Shown here in pieces: positions 51,527 through 61,979 of a stretch of 64,000 bases of DNA; the stretch's first letter is position 1; the number at the start of each line of letters is the position of its first letter. The stretch comes from Rhizobiales bacterium Y(2018). Lineage in GTDB: Bacteria > Pseudomonadota > Alphaproteobacteria > Rhizobiales > Aestuariivirgaceae. The translations under genes and the position numbers were made by a program. Under the pieces are notes generated by a model. The model was not told the origin of the DNA. It searched no databases and saw nothing but the letters and a program-made list of their open reading frames with translations. The stretch lies in NCBI GenBank assembly GCA_005502925.1, contig SCPD01000015.1, forward strand, positions 123,462-187,461, read 5' to 3'.

Positions 51527-51531
51527 TCATC

Positions 51532-51563
51532 ACGCCGGTGCGGCGTCAGCGCGCCGGCGTTTT
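51532..51563 (+). terminator. Intrinsic terminator of the membrane-protein pair
   Basis: ACGCCGGTGC pairs with GCGCCGGCGT (one G-T pair) around a 9-base loop, followed by TTTT. It overlaps the last codons of the convergent hydrolase gene. Confidence 0.7.
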
Positions 51564-52412
51564 ATTCTTGATGTAATCGACGATCGGGCCGAACTGCTCC
51601 TCGAACAGGAGCATCGGCGGGTGGCCTCCCTTCATGTCACCATTATAGGTGATGAGAGGTGACTTCTGAGCCAGGGCCACATAGTCCGGCGGCCAGCGAT
51701 GCGGGCTGGCGGCTCCATAGAGAAACAGCGTATCGAAACTGAAGCGCTTCAGCTCACCGAAATAATTGTATTTCCAGCTCGCGCTTCCGCTCAACCTGCC
51801 TATCGCCAGGGGATCGAAGCTAAAAATAAGGCGATCGCCTTCGGCGCGGTAGCGCTCCTGATCGAGATAAGCCTTGTATTTCGCCGGCACATCCACCAGC
51901 AATGGCCGCAGCTGAGCCAGGAACGCATTGCCTTCGGCGGCAGATGCAAAACTTTGGCCCACCTGCCGGCCGAGTATTTCGCCATGACGCGTCGTCTCGG
52001 GCGCGGTCCGGATCGGGACATCGACGAAGATTGCCGATTGCGGGCGCACCCGCAACGACAGCAGGAACATGAGCAGGATCGCGCCGCCCCAGGACGTTCC
52101 CACATAATGGGTCACCGGCCCATGATGGTGCCTGACGATCGCCGTCAGGCATTTGACGTAGTTCGTCCAGTCATAGTCTTCGAGATTGCTGAGATAGTCG
52201 CTGTCGCCGTGCCCCATCCAATCCGGGGCCAGCACGTCGAAACCGGCCTTGTTCAGGCCTTCCGCCATAGGCGCATATTCGGCGCCGTTCACGCCCAGCC
52301 CATGCAGGCAGATCACCCGGCCCTTCGGCTTGCCGATGCGCCATTCCCGCACGCTGATGGCGACGGGTCTATCCGCGAGCATGACTTCAAATCGTGTCTT
52401 CTGCTCGTTCAC
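51546..52412 (-). CDS. Alpha/beta hydrolase
   Basis: A 288-residue hydrolase. Oxyanion region CLHGLGVNGAEY, nucleophile elbow GTSWGG (Ser107), and a late His likely in KGGHPPM. GTG start with no strong ribosome-binding site. It lies 7 bases after the acyl carrier protein gene, so it may act as a thioesterase or release enzyme for the ACP-bound product made with the P450 (inference). Confidence 0.87.
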   Translation of the reverse strand: MNEQKTRFEVMLADRPVAISVREWRIGKPKGRVICLHGLGVNGAEYAPMAEGLNKAGFDVLAPDWMGHGDSDYLSNLEDYDWTNYVKCLTAIVRHHHGPVTHYVGTSWGGAILLMFLLSLRVRPQSAIFVDVPIRTAPETTRHGEILGRQVGQSFASAAEGNAFLAQLRPLLVDVPAKYKAYLDQERYRAEGDRLIFSFDPLAIGRLSGSASWKYNYFGELKRFSFDTLFLYGAASPHRWPPDYVALAQKSPLITYNGDMKGGHPPMLLFEEQFGPIVDYIKNKTPAR

Positions 52413-52419
52413 GGAAAGC

Positions 52420-52671
52420 TCACGCCCGTTCGGGCCGCCGCGTCGCGATGAAGCGCGCCAGATTGCTCAAAGTGGCCTGCTTCATGACATCGGCCGGCTC
52501 GATGATGAACTCATAACGTTCCTCGAGGGCGACACAGAGATCCATGAGCGTCAGGCTATCGGCGTTGAGATCCGCGAAGGTGATGTCCTCGGTCACATCG
52601 CCAGGCGCGGCCTCGATCAGGCCAAGTTCCGCAAAGACGTTACGCAGTTCAGTTTCGATCTTCTCACTCAT
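52420..52671 (-). CDS. Acyl carrier protein
   Basis: An 83-residue carrier protein with the phosphopantetheine-accepting Ser39 in LNADSLTLMDL and the acidic helix II (LCVALEERYEFIIEPADV). It is distinct from the housekeeping AcpP by sequence and context. Its start overlaps the P450 stop by four bases (ATGA), so the P450 and carrier are made together, which suggests an ACP-tethered substrate. Confidence 0.9.
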   Translation of the reverse strand: MSEKIETELRNVFAELGLIEAAPGDVTEDITFADLNADSLTLMDLCVALEERYEFIIEPADVMKQATLSNLARFIATRRPERA

Positions 52672-53705
52672 CGGGCGTGCTCGGTCCTTAAGAATTGCGG
52701 CATCACGAATATATTGTTGGATTCGAACTCGCAGCTGACCGAGATCAGCCGCGACGAAAACCCCTTGCAGGTCTCGATCATCGCGCGCCAGACGTCAAGG
52801 GAGATTGGCCGGCCCAGGCAGGAATGCGCGCCGGCGCCGAACAAGGCCTGCTTGTTGGCGCTGCTCATGTCGCTTATAGGCTGGAAATACATTCTTACCC
52901 GGTCGCCGGCGGCGATCGTCCGCGCTCCCACCGTGATATCCGTCGTCGCGATCCGTTCGGCGATGGCGACACCGGTCTCCGGCGGAAAATCCGGGAACTC
53001 GATGTCGGCGAAACATTTGCCCTGGTTCTCGCTGAGAATTGTATGAAAGGCCGTGGCCAGCGTGCCGAGCAGCGAATCCCGCCCCAGAACCAGAAGGGCG
53101 ACGACATAGGCCTGATCGACATGGGGCGCTGTCTCGGCAAGTCTCTGGCGCAACTGGCCGGCATGCTTCTCAGCCTCGCCGAGTGCCGCCAGGCTGACGA
53201 AACGATCGAACAGCCTGGTCAATGCCAGCTTGGGAAAGGGCAATGGAACCGGGCAATCGCACATGAGGCCGAATATCTCGCCGACCAGCGGCGAAAGCCT
53301 GGCCGAAACCCATTCCGGGTGGGTTTCCTGATCCAGGGGCGTGATGTGACGGGCCATCAGCTCCGGCAATCCGGCGAGGATCCTCGGCCTGCCCCGCGAC
53401 ACGATCTCGGCTAAACCGCGCCGGATGTCGCGATGCACGTCGCCATTGAGCAGCAAGGGGATGTGGCTCACCGCATAGATGAGATTGGGGAACTGCCGCT
53501 TGTAGCGCGCCTCCAGCATTTTGATGTTGGCGACGGTGTCGGGCACGATGAGCCGGTCATCGTCGCGCAGCAAGTCGATGACCAGCTCTGGCTTGAAGAC
53601 GAACCAGCTCTTCAATTCCAGATTGAAGAATATGTCATCTATGGTCTTGAACTCGGCGCGCCGGGACGCCCGATAGTGCAAAGACAGCAAGTCCATGGAA
53701 TTCAT
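52668..53705 (-). CDS. Cytochrome P450-like protein lacking the ExxR motif
   Basis: A 345-residue protein, about 50 residues shorter than typical bacterial P450s. The heme-binding loop FGAGAHSCLG (289-298, Cys296) is intact. The I-helix motif (A/G)GxDT reads LGRDS (207-211). The K-helix ExxR is not found; at its expected place is DIEFPDFPPETG, with Asp where Arg is expected. RIATTDITVGARTIAAGDRV aligns with the usual strand after the K helix. First gene of a three-gene unit with ACP and hydrolase. Confidence 0.83.
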   Translation of the reverse strand: MNSMDLLSLHYRASRRAEFKTIDDIFFNLELKSWFVFKPELVIDLLRDDDRLIVPDTVANIKMLEARYKRQFPNLIYAVSHIPLLLNGDVHRDIRRGLAEIVSRGRPRILAGLPELMARHITPLDQETHPEWVSARLSPLVGEIFGLMCDCPVPLPFPKLALTRLFDRFVSLAALGEAEKHAGQLRQRLAETAPHVDQAYVVALLVLGRDSLLGTLATAFHTILSENQGKCFADIEFPDFPPETGVAIAERIATTDITVGARTIAAGDRVRMYFQPISDMSSANKQALFGAGAHSCLGRPISLDVWRAMIETCKGFSSRLISVSCEFESNNIFVMPQFLRTEHAR

Positions 53706-53807
53706 TGCGGCGGCCGGGAGCTTTCGAACAAGGCTGGAATAAACGGGTGACGGCCCTGCTGTTTACGCCACGACAGCGGGCCCGTCCAGGCATCCAGATG
53801 GCCCGTT

Positions 53808-55628
<1,821 letters not shown>

Positions 55629-55709
55629 CCGGCCGGCCTCCGAAACTATTCACAGGCGAGACTAACAAGGCCCGGAGGGCATGTCACGCAGCGCCCTCGT
55701 CTCTCCTAT

Positions 55710-55893
55710 TTTCCCCTTCTCCCGCCTGCGGGAGAAGGTGGCCGAAGGCCGGATGAGGGTGTTCCCTCAGCCTCTATAGACCCGCAAGCATGGGAAGTAT
55801 TAGGGCCTCGTCTTCTTTGTTCTGTCGTGAGCTGAACCAACACCCTCATCCGCCCTATCGGGCACCTTCTCCCGCAAGCGGGAGAAGGGGAAA
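55710..55893. repeat. Large inverted repeat, CCCTTCTCCCGC family
   Basis: Left arm 55710-55763 and right arm 55839-55893 are inverted copies: TTTCCCCTTCTCCCGC, internal hairpin, GGAGAAGGTG and GGATGAGGGTGTT face AACACCCTCATCC and CACCTTCTCCCGC, ending GGAGAAGGGGAAA. It fills most of the 279-bp gap between ftsH and the exported protein gene. Confidence 0.8.
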
Positions 55894-55907
55894 TGAGGCT
55901 GAGGAAC

Positions 55908-56237
55908 TCACGGCCAGCGCTTGAAGCCGCCTAGCCGCTTACCATGGCGGCGCCAGTCGCTCGCGCGGATGACATAGGTATTGGCGCGCGTCGAGGTCGC
56001 TCCGCACATCATGATGTTGACCATGGTCGGGTGATAGAGCTTCTTCATCGAGCGGATCGCAATGCCGAGCCGGCGCAGCGCCTGTGCATCACGGGCGAGG
56101 CTGCGCCCCGTTTTCCCCTCCTCGCACTGCTTGCTGCCGTCGAGGCGGTAGATGCGCAAAGTGTCGGCGGCGCTGGCAGGGACGGCCGCCAGGCCACAGA
56201 GGAGAAGAAGGACGCAGAGGCCGGGTTTAATCCGCAT
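55908..56237 (-). CDS. Exported hypothetical protein
   Basis: A 109-residue protein with a signal peptide (MRIKPGLCVLLLLCGLAAVPASA). The mature region has two Cys (KQCEEG, MMCGAT) and is basic, ending KRLGGFKRWP. No family recognised. The start overlaps the stop of the upstream membrane-protein gene by 11 bases. Confidence 0.6.
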   Translation of the reverse strand: MRIKPGLCVLLLLCGLAAVPASAADTLRIYRLDGSKQCEEGKTGRSLARDAQALRRLGIAIRSMKKLYHPTMVNIMMCGATSTRANTYVIRASDWRRHGKRLGGFKRWP

Positions 56238-57072
56238 GGTTTGTTTCCGGTACGGCGACGGCGCGCCGATAAGCGAGGGAGAGAATACTCAATCCCCACA
56301 GGAAGCAGAAGAAATAGATCACGACCCCGAGGATTGTCATGAGAACGCTAGGCACGAGATGGAGCTGGACGCTCATCGGCACCGCCACGGAGTAGATCGT
56401 CCCCAGTATGGAAGGCAGGAAATAAACGATGAGCAGCGCGCCGACCAACCCTGCAGAATGATTGAGGCCCTCCTTGATCGCGCCATAGTGAGGTTCAGTC
56501 GAGCGTATGGAGATATAGGGAAACACCGGCAGCCATGTCCGCCCGAACCAGAGAACGACGGAAGTCAGAACGATCGCGCTCGCAAGCGTGGCGATCTGGA
56601 TCGGCCAGACGGCCAGGCGCCAGCGCTCCAGCACCTCGACCGGTGCATTGGTCAGATCGATGCCGCCAAGCGACGAGGTGAATATGGAATGCAGATAAGG
56701 CAGTGTAAAGGATGAGATCGCCATATGTCCGATCAGGAAGATGATCACGAAAGTGAGCACCGCCAGTGCATATTTGAGGCTGCGCCGGCGTGGTATCGGC
56801 GAAATCCAACTGGCGGTCTGCTTCAAGAGAACACGACGGTGCCAGCCGACGGCGCCCTGACAGAGCGCCAGAAACACATAGACCGCTCCGGCCACGCCTG
56901 AGAGCAGCAAAGCGACAGTCGCTGCCGTGCTCTCCAGGGCCGCGAAAAAGCCTGCGACGGCAGAGATGAGCACCATTGCAAGATAGCCGAACGCCACCGG
57001 CCAGAATAGTTTTACTGCCGCACCAATGCCGCCCAGAACCTCGGCAGCACCTTCAGTCAGAAATGCTTTCAT
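56227..57072 (-). CDS. Integral membrane protein, remote relative of the 49.9-51.5 kb pair
   Basis: A 281-residue membrane protein with about six helices. The loop GAVGWHRRVLLKQTASWISPIPRRRSLKYAL is placed and patterned like SIAVNWHRYILLDEVP in the tandem pair, and the C-terminus LWGLSILSLAYRRAV recalls ITVLTSLYGFF. GAGGGGAG precedes the ATG. Function unknown. Confidence 0.7.
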   Translation of the reverse strand: MKAFLTEGAAEVLGGIGAAVKLFWPVAFGYLAMVLISAVAGFFAALESTAATVALLLSGVAGAVYVFLALCQGAVGWHRRVLLKQTASWISPIPRRRSLKYALAVLTFVIIFLIGHMAISSFTLPYLHSIFTSSLGGIDLTNAPVEVLERWRLAVWPIQIATLASAIVLTSVVLWFGRTWLPVFPYISIRSTEPHYGAIKEGLNHSAGLVGALLIVYFLPSILGTIYSVAVPMSVQLHLVPSVLMTILGVVIYFFCFLWGLSILSLAYRRAVAVPETNHAD

Positions 57073-57200
57073 CGCGCTCCCCTCTGCCGCAACGATATCG
57101 TTTCTGTCTTGCCACGTCGAGTGGAACATGGCTCTGGCAGTTTTGGGCGCAGATGTGCAATTGGAGAAATCCAGGCGCGGTATCGCCTCGGGCACGAAAA

Positions 57201-57283
57201 CAGGGGAATTTCGAAATTCCCTGCAGATCCCTGCAGATCCCCTGTTGATCCGCTGCTGATTCCGCTGCAAAAAACAGCGGAAT
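57201..57283. repeat. Cluster of nested palindromes and a tandem 10-mer
   Basis: GGGAATTTCGAAATTCCC (57204-57221) is a perfect 18-bp palindrome. It is followed by two tandem copies of CTGCAGATCC (57221-57240), all enclosed by CAGGGGA and TCCCCTG. A second hairpin, ATTCCGCTG / CAGCGGAAT with a CAAAAAA loop, is at 57259-57283. It lies between the 38-residue protein gene and the membrane-protein gene. Confidence 0.6.
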
Positions 57284-57289
57284 TCCCGC

Positions 57290-57406
57290 TCAGAGCCGGC
57301 CGCTTTTCCAATAGGCCCGGATGAACAGCACCAGCCCCACTATGGCGATGATGGCGACGACGATCTTGAGCGCCAGCGACGGGTTGAAGAGCAGGATCGG
57401 TTGCAT
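57290..57406 (-). CDS. 38-residue single-pass membrane protein
   Basis: A small ORF beginning MQPILLFNPSLALK, with one hydrophobic helix (IVVAIIAIVGLVLFIRAYW) and a basic end (KSGRL). GGGAG lies seven bases before the ATG, and the ORF sits 29 bases after the upstream gene on the same strand. Too small for homology; the ribosome-binding site and amphiphilic design support it. Confidence 0.5.
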   Translation of the reverse strand: MQPILLFNPSLALKIVVAIIAIVGLVLFIRAYWKSGRL

Positions 57407-57435
57407 CGGCGAACTCCCAGGTGATGAGATCGAGC

Positions 57436-58284
57436 CTAGCCGCCGACCTCGACATGAATATGGTCGTCATGGCGCGCCGCGCGGCAGCCCTGGAACCGGA
57501 TCAAAGGCGACGCGACGCCGAGCCGTTTCACCATATGGGGCTCGAGCAGGATCTTGGCTACGCCATGCTCAGGGCCTTTCTCGACGAGCCAGCGCAGCAT
57601 TGCCGCGGTGCGCTCCTCATCGAGCGTCCGGTCCTTGCGCACGAAGAACTGGAACCAGTCCATGTCCCAGCGAAAGGTCAGCCAGCGGGTCTTGTCCGTG
57701 CAAGCCGCATCCGCAGGTATGAGCGGCTCCTCGAATCCCCAATAGCCGAGGAACGAAGGTGCGGCGAGCGGCAGCGGGTTGCCCGCCGCATCCTTGTAGA
57801 AATAAGCGAGATCGACGCGCGTCCCATCGTCATGCGAAAGATGCGGCGGCAACGGAAAGCCGTCGATAAGGGGAAAATTCGCATCGAGCGTGGCGACGAC
57901 GAGGCCCGGATCATCGCGGCCAAGATCGCGCCCCATCGCCTCGAGCATCGCCTGGACTTCCGGCCGGACATAATTGCGGCCGAGCACGCAGTAGACGGGC
58001 GACAGAGCGGCATAGGGCTTCTCGGCGCTCATCTCGCACGGCAGAGCCACGCGGCCATGGAGCGTGGCCAGCGACGGCGCGATGAACAGATTGGCGAGCG
58101 GCACGCCGGCGAGGAAGAGGACAATGCCGGCGAAAACGGCCATCGCTTTGGTCGATCCGGTACGGCGCAGGAACCAGGCGAGCGCGAGGCTCGCCAGGAA
58201 AATGACGCCGCCCAGCTGCGTGAGCGCCGTCAGGACTACGAAAAGGAAACCGGCGCCGCTGAGGAGGATGAGGCGCCGGAGCAT
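57436..58284 (-). CDS. Membrane-anchored protein with LAS-type zinc peptidase ligands
   Basis: A 282-residue protein. Two N-terminal helices (residues about 8-38 and 47-70) precede an extracytoplasmic domain. The domain has His151 and Asp158 in LSHDDGTRVDL (HxxxxxxD) and His275 and His277 in DDHIHVEV (HxH) at the C-terminus. This is the metal-ligand pattern of LAS enzymes (D-Ala-D-Ala carboxypeptidases, MepA). A peptidoglycan peptidase role is therefore plausible but unproven. It begins one base after the purA stop region on the same strand. Confidence 0.7.
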   Translation of the reverse strand: MLRRLILLSGAGFLFVVLTALTQLGGVIFLASLALAWFLRRTGSTKAMAVFAGIVLFLAGVPLANLFIAPSLATLHGRVALPCEMSAEKPYAALSPVYCVLGRNYVRPEVQAMLEAMGRDLGRDDPGLVVATLDANFPLIDGFPLPPHLSHDDGTRVDLAYFYKDAAGNPLPLAAPSFLGYWGFEEPLIPADAACTDKTRWLTFRWDMDWFQFFVRKDRTLDEERTAAMLRWLVEKGPEHGVAKILLEPHMVKRLGVASPLIRFQGCRAARHDDHIHVEVGG

Positions 58285-58285
58285 G

Positions 58286-59578
<1,293 letters not shown>

Positions 59579-59796
59579 GAAGTTCCCAGTCCTGACATGA
59601 AACCGGCCCCGTTAACGCTTGACGCGCCGGGGCCGTTGCAGGCTTTTACACGGGCCGGGCCGAAAGGCAAAGCACGATCGCCCGCCCCAAAACAGGACAC
59701 ATCGCCGCTCCAAAACCAGGAGTTCCCGAGAACCTCGTTTAAAAGTGATCAGTGATGACTTGAGGTAAGTGATCGCAAGGATTAAAATCGCCGACC

Positions 59797-60042
59797 ATGG
59801 CCAAGAAACAGAATACCAGTCAGCTTCGAGCCCTGAGAACCGTCGCCGTAATCATCGTGCTTGCCGCGATTCTCGCTTATTTCGGTCCCTGGCTCTCCGA
59901 AAATATCGGGCAGTTCAATTCCAGCCTGGTGATCGCGGTGCTGATCGTCGCCTATTTCCAGAGCGAGACCAGCGACCTCTCCGCACGCATCGCCTTTCTC
60001 GAAAGGCGCATGCTCGGCGTGACCACCAAGGAGAATCGCTGA
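59797..60042 (+). CDS. Small membrane hypothetical protein
   Basis: An 81-residue protein with two hydrophobic helices (TVAVIIVLAAILAYFGPWL and SSLVIAVLIVAYF) and a C-terminal segment with heptad-like pattern (SDLSARIAFLERRM) that may be a short coiled coil. No family recognised. A 45-bp repeat begins just after the stop. Confidence 0.6.
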   Translation: MAKKQNTSQLRALRTVAVIIVLAAILAYFGPWLSENIGQFNSSLVIAVLIVAYFQSETSDLSARIAFLERRMLGVTTKENR

Positions 60043-60043
60043 A

Positions 60044-60088
60044 GCACCGGACCGAAAAGTGCGAAGCGGTTTTCGGTCAATCCGATGC
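60044..60088. repeat. Dispersed 45-bp palindromic repeat, copy 3
   Basis: Shares GAAAAGTGCGAAGCGGTTTTCGG exactly with copy 2 at 38286; arms GCACCGG and CCGATGC are nearly complementary. Located between the small membrane protein and the convergent DUF4139 gene. Confidence 0.8.
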
Positions 60089-60137
60089 GAAAAATGAAGA
60101 GATAGAGCGCCGGTGCGCGTCCGGCGCCCTAGCGCCC

Positions 60138-61817
60138 TCACTCGCCATTGAGGCCGAGCTGGAGCGTCTGCGGCCAGCTGATCTTATAGCCGTGCTTGAT
60201 CACCTTGGTATCCTGGCTGGTGAGATCGAAGCTCCAGGCCAGGACGCCGCGCCGGCGCTCATAGTCCTTCACCGTCGCCGGCGTCATGCCGGACAAGGTC
60301 TCGACGGTGATCTTCTGGTCGGTCGAATAAGGCATCTGGTCGAGGATGGTGACCGGGATCGACGCCTGATGCAGGTTCTTGATCGTGATGTCGAAGGCCC
60401 GCTCATCGACATTGGACGTCGACAGCAGTCCCTCTTCGGCGGTGCGCCGCTTCACTTCGATGCGCTTGACCTTGATGAGGTCGTCGGCGCCGAAGCCGAG
60501 CTTGGTCTCCTCACCGGGCGACAGCATCGGCAGCATGCCCTGCCCCATGAAGACGCCGTCGCGATAGAGCATCACGGGGCCCGGCAGCAGCGGCGTGTCG
60601 CCTGAAAGCGTGAAGGCGGCGGTGAGATAGGCATTGGGATCGAGCTTGGGCGCGGCCTGCGCTGATAATTTCGCCTCGATCTCGTCGGTGGCGATGCGCA
60701 CCTTCTTGGCGGTGCCGGTATTGTCGACCGTCACCCGGTCCTGGATGCCGTAAAGCGCCTGGAAACCGGCGATCTCGACCCGCGCCTGCTTCTGCACCGC
60801 GCGTTTTACATCCATGTCTTGCGCCGGAGCGGCCTGCAGCGATTCCTCGGCCACGATGGGGGCCTGCTGCGCGCCATTGCCGACGCCGCGCGAGGTGTAG
60901 TTCTCGCTTCGGCCATCGATGAAGCCGCTGACCGCCATCGGCGCCAGATCGGGCGCCGCGGTGGCGCCCATCGGACGCGCCGTCGACAGGGTCAGCGCCA
61001 CATTGTCCCAGCTTTCCGCCGTCGCCTGCATGACATCGGCGCGCCGCACGATCTCGATCTTGGCCTTGCCGTCCTTACCCATCTCGCCGAGGCGGGCGTC
61101 ATAGATCGGCTGCCAGCCGGCATTCTGGACCCGATAGCTCAGGCGGAACGTGCCCGCCGTCTCGGCCGGGGCCGAGAGATGCACGCTCACCCGCATGCGC
61201 TGGTCCTCGCGAGGGGCGAGATCGGTGAGTTTGTTGTTGAGCTCCTCAACCAGGCGGTCGATCTCGCGCTGCCGCGTCCGGGCGTCGAGGATGGTCTTGC
61301 CGAGGCTCGAAAGCTTGCTGCCGACGAGATCGAGCACGCCGCTCAGGCCTTGCGCATCGAGAATGCGGGTAGCACCTTCCTGCGGCTTCTGGGTCAGCGT
61401 CGCCGAGGCGAGCTGCTGCATCAGGGTTTTCTGGTATTCGGCATCGCCGATCGTCTGGTCGAGCGCCGCGCGCTCATCGCCCAGCGCCTCGATATCCTTC
61501 TCGATGCGCTTGCGGTTCTCATCGAGCGTGTCGGTCGGCAGGAACACGATCTTGGAGTCGACCGAGCCGATTTCCAGCTTGGCACCGCCCACACCTTCGA
61601 CCCGCAGGGTCTCGGGCGACAGCTCCGCCGGCAGCCCGTCGAAGATCAGCGTATGCTCGCCCTGGCCGATCCGGGCCTCGGCGATGCGGGTCACTTCCGC
61701 ACCCTGCGGAAAGACCGTGACCTTGTCGATGCGCGAGGCAGCCGTGATGTCCGCGGCGAAGGCCGGGGCCGTCAAGGCGGTGGTGGCGAGGAAAAAGGCG
61801 GCGGCGGCGTGACGCAT
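60138..61817 (-). CDS. Exported DUF4139 (MuiA-like) protein, copy 1
   Basis: A 559-residue protein with a signal peptide (MRHAAAAFFLATTALTAPAFA). The N-terminal DUF4140 region has KVTVFPQGAEVTRIAEARI, a central coiled-coil part follows (RIEKDIEALGDERAALDQTI), and the C-terminal DUF4139 beta domain has YDARLGEMGKDGKAKIEI and VKRRTAEEGLLSTSNVDERAF. Start chosen for the signal peptide and GGAG upstream. The family includes so-called mucoidy inhibitor A; no activity is established. Tandem with a close paralogue 162 bases upstream. Confidence 0.85.
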   Translation of the reverse strand: MRHAAAAFFLATTALTAPAFAADITAASRIDKVTVFPQGAEVTRIAEARIGQGEHTLIFDGLPAELSPETLRVEGVGGAKLEIGSVDSKIVFLPTDTLDENRKRIEKDIEALGDERAALDQTIGDAEYQKTLMQQLASATLTQKPQEGATRILDAQGLSGVLDLVGSKLSSLGKTILDARTRQREIDRLVEELNNKLTDLAPREDQRMRVSVHLSAPAETAGTFRLSYRVQNAGWQPIYDARLGEMGKDGKAKIEIVRRADVMQATAESWDNVALTLSTARPMGATAAPDLAPMAVSGFIDGRSENYTSRGVGNGAQQAPIVAEESLQAAPAQDMDVKRAVQKQARVEIAGFQALYGIQDRVTVDNTGTAKKVRIATDEIEAKLSAQAAPKLDPNAYLTAAFTLSGDTPLLPGPVMLYRDGVFMGQGMLPMLSPGEETKLGFGADDLIKVKRIEVKRRTAEEGLLSTSNVDERAFDITIKNLHQASIPVTILDQMPYSTDQKITVETLSGMTPATVKDYERRRGVLAWSFDLTSQDTKVIKHGYKISWPQTLQLGLNGE

Positions 61818-61935
61818 GGTGGTGCTCCGTGGTTCCCCGGTCGCGGGGTGGTGCATCAAATCCCGGCGTCACGGCAAATTCACGGCGGGATCACGTCAGG
61901 TCAGAGGCGGATATGAAACAGTAGGTACCGCAGAT

Positions 61936-61963
61936 ATCTCCCCTCCCCTTGCGGGAAGGGGTA
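61936..61963. repeat. Short degenerate copy of the CCCTTCTCCCGC-type repeat
   Basis: CTCCCCTCCCCTTGCGGG followed by AAGGGGTAG forms a small hairpin (CCCCTT / AAGGGG) and resembles the arms of the 55710 element. It lies between the two DUF4139 genes. Confidence 0.4.
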
Positions 61964-61979
61964 GATGACGACTTGAGGA

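Noticed and set aside
53752..53782. Hairpin GGCCCTGCTGT / ACAGCGGGCC between the P450 and ftsH genes as an intrinsic terminator
   Set aside because: It has a bulge and no T-run on the minus strand; kept only as a possible weak structure.
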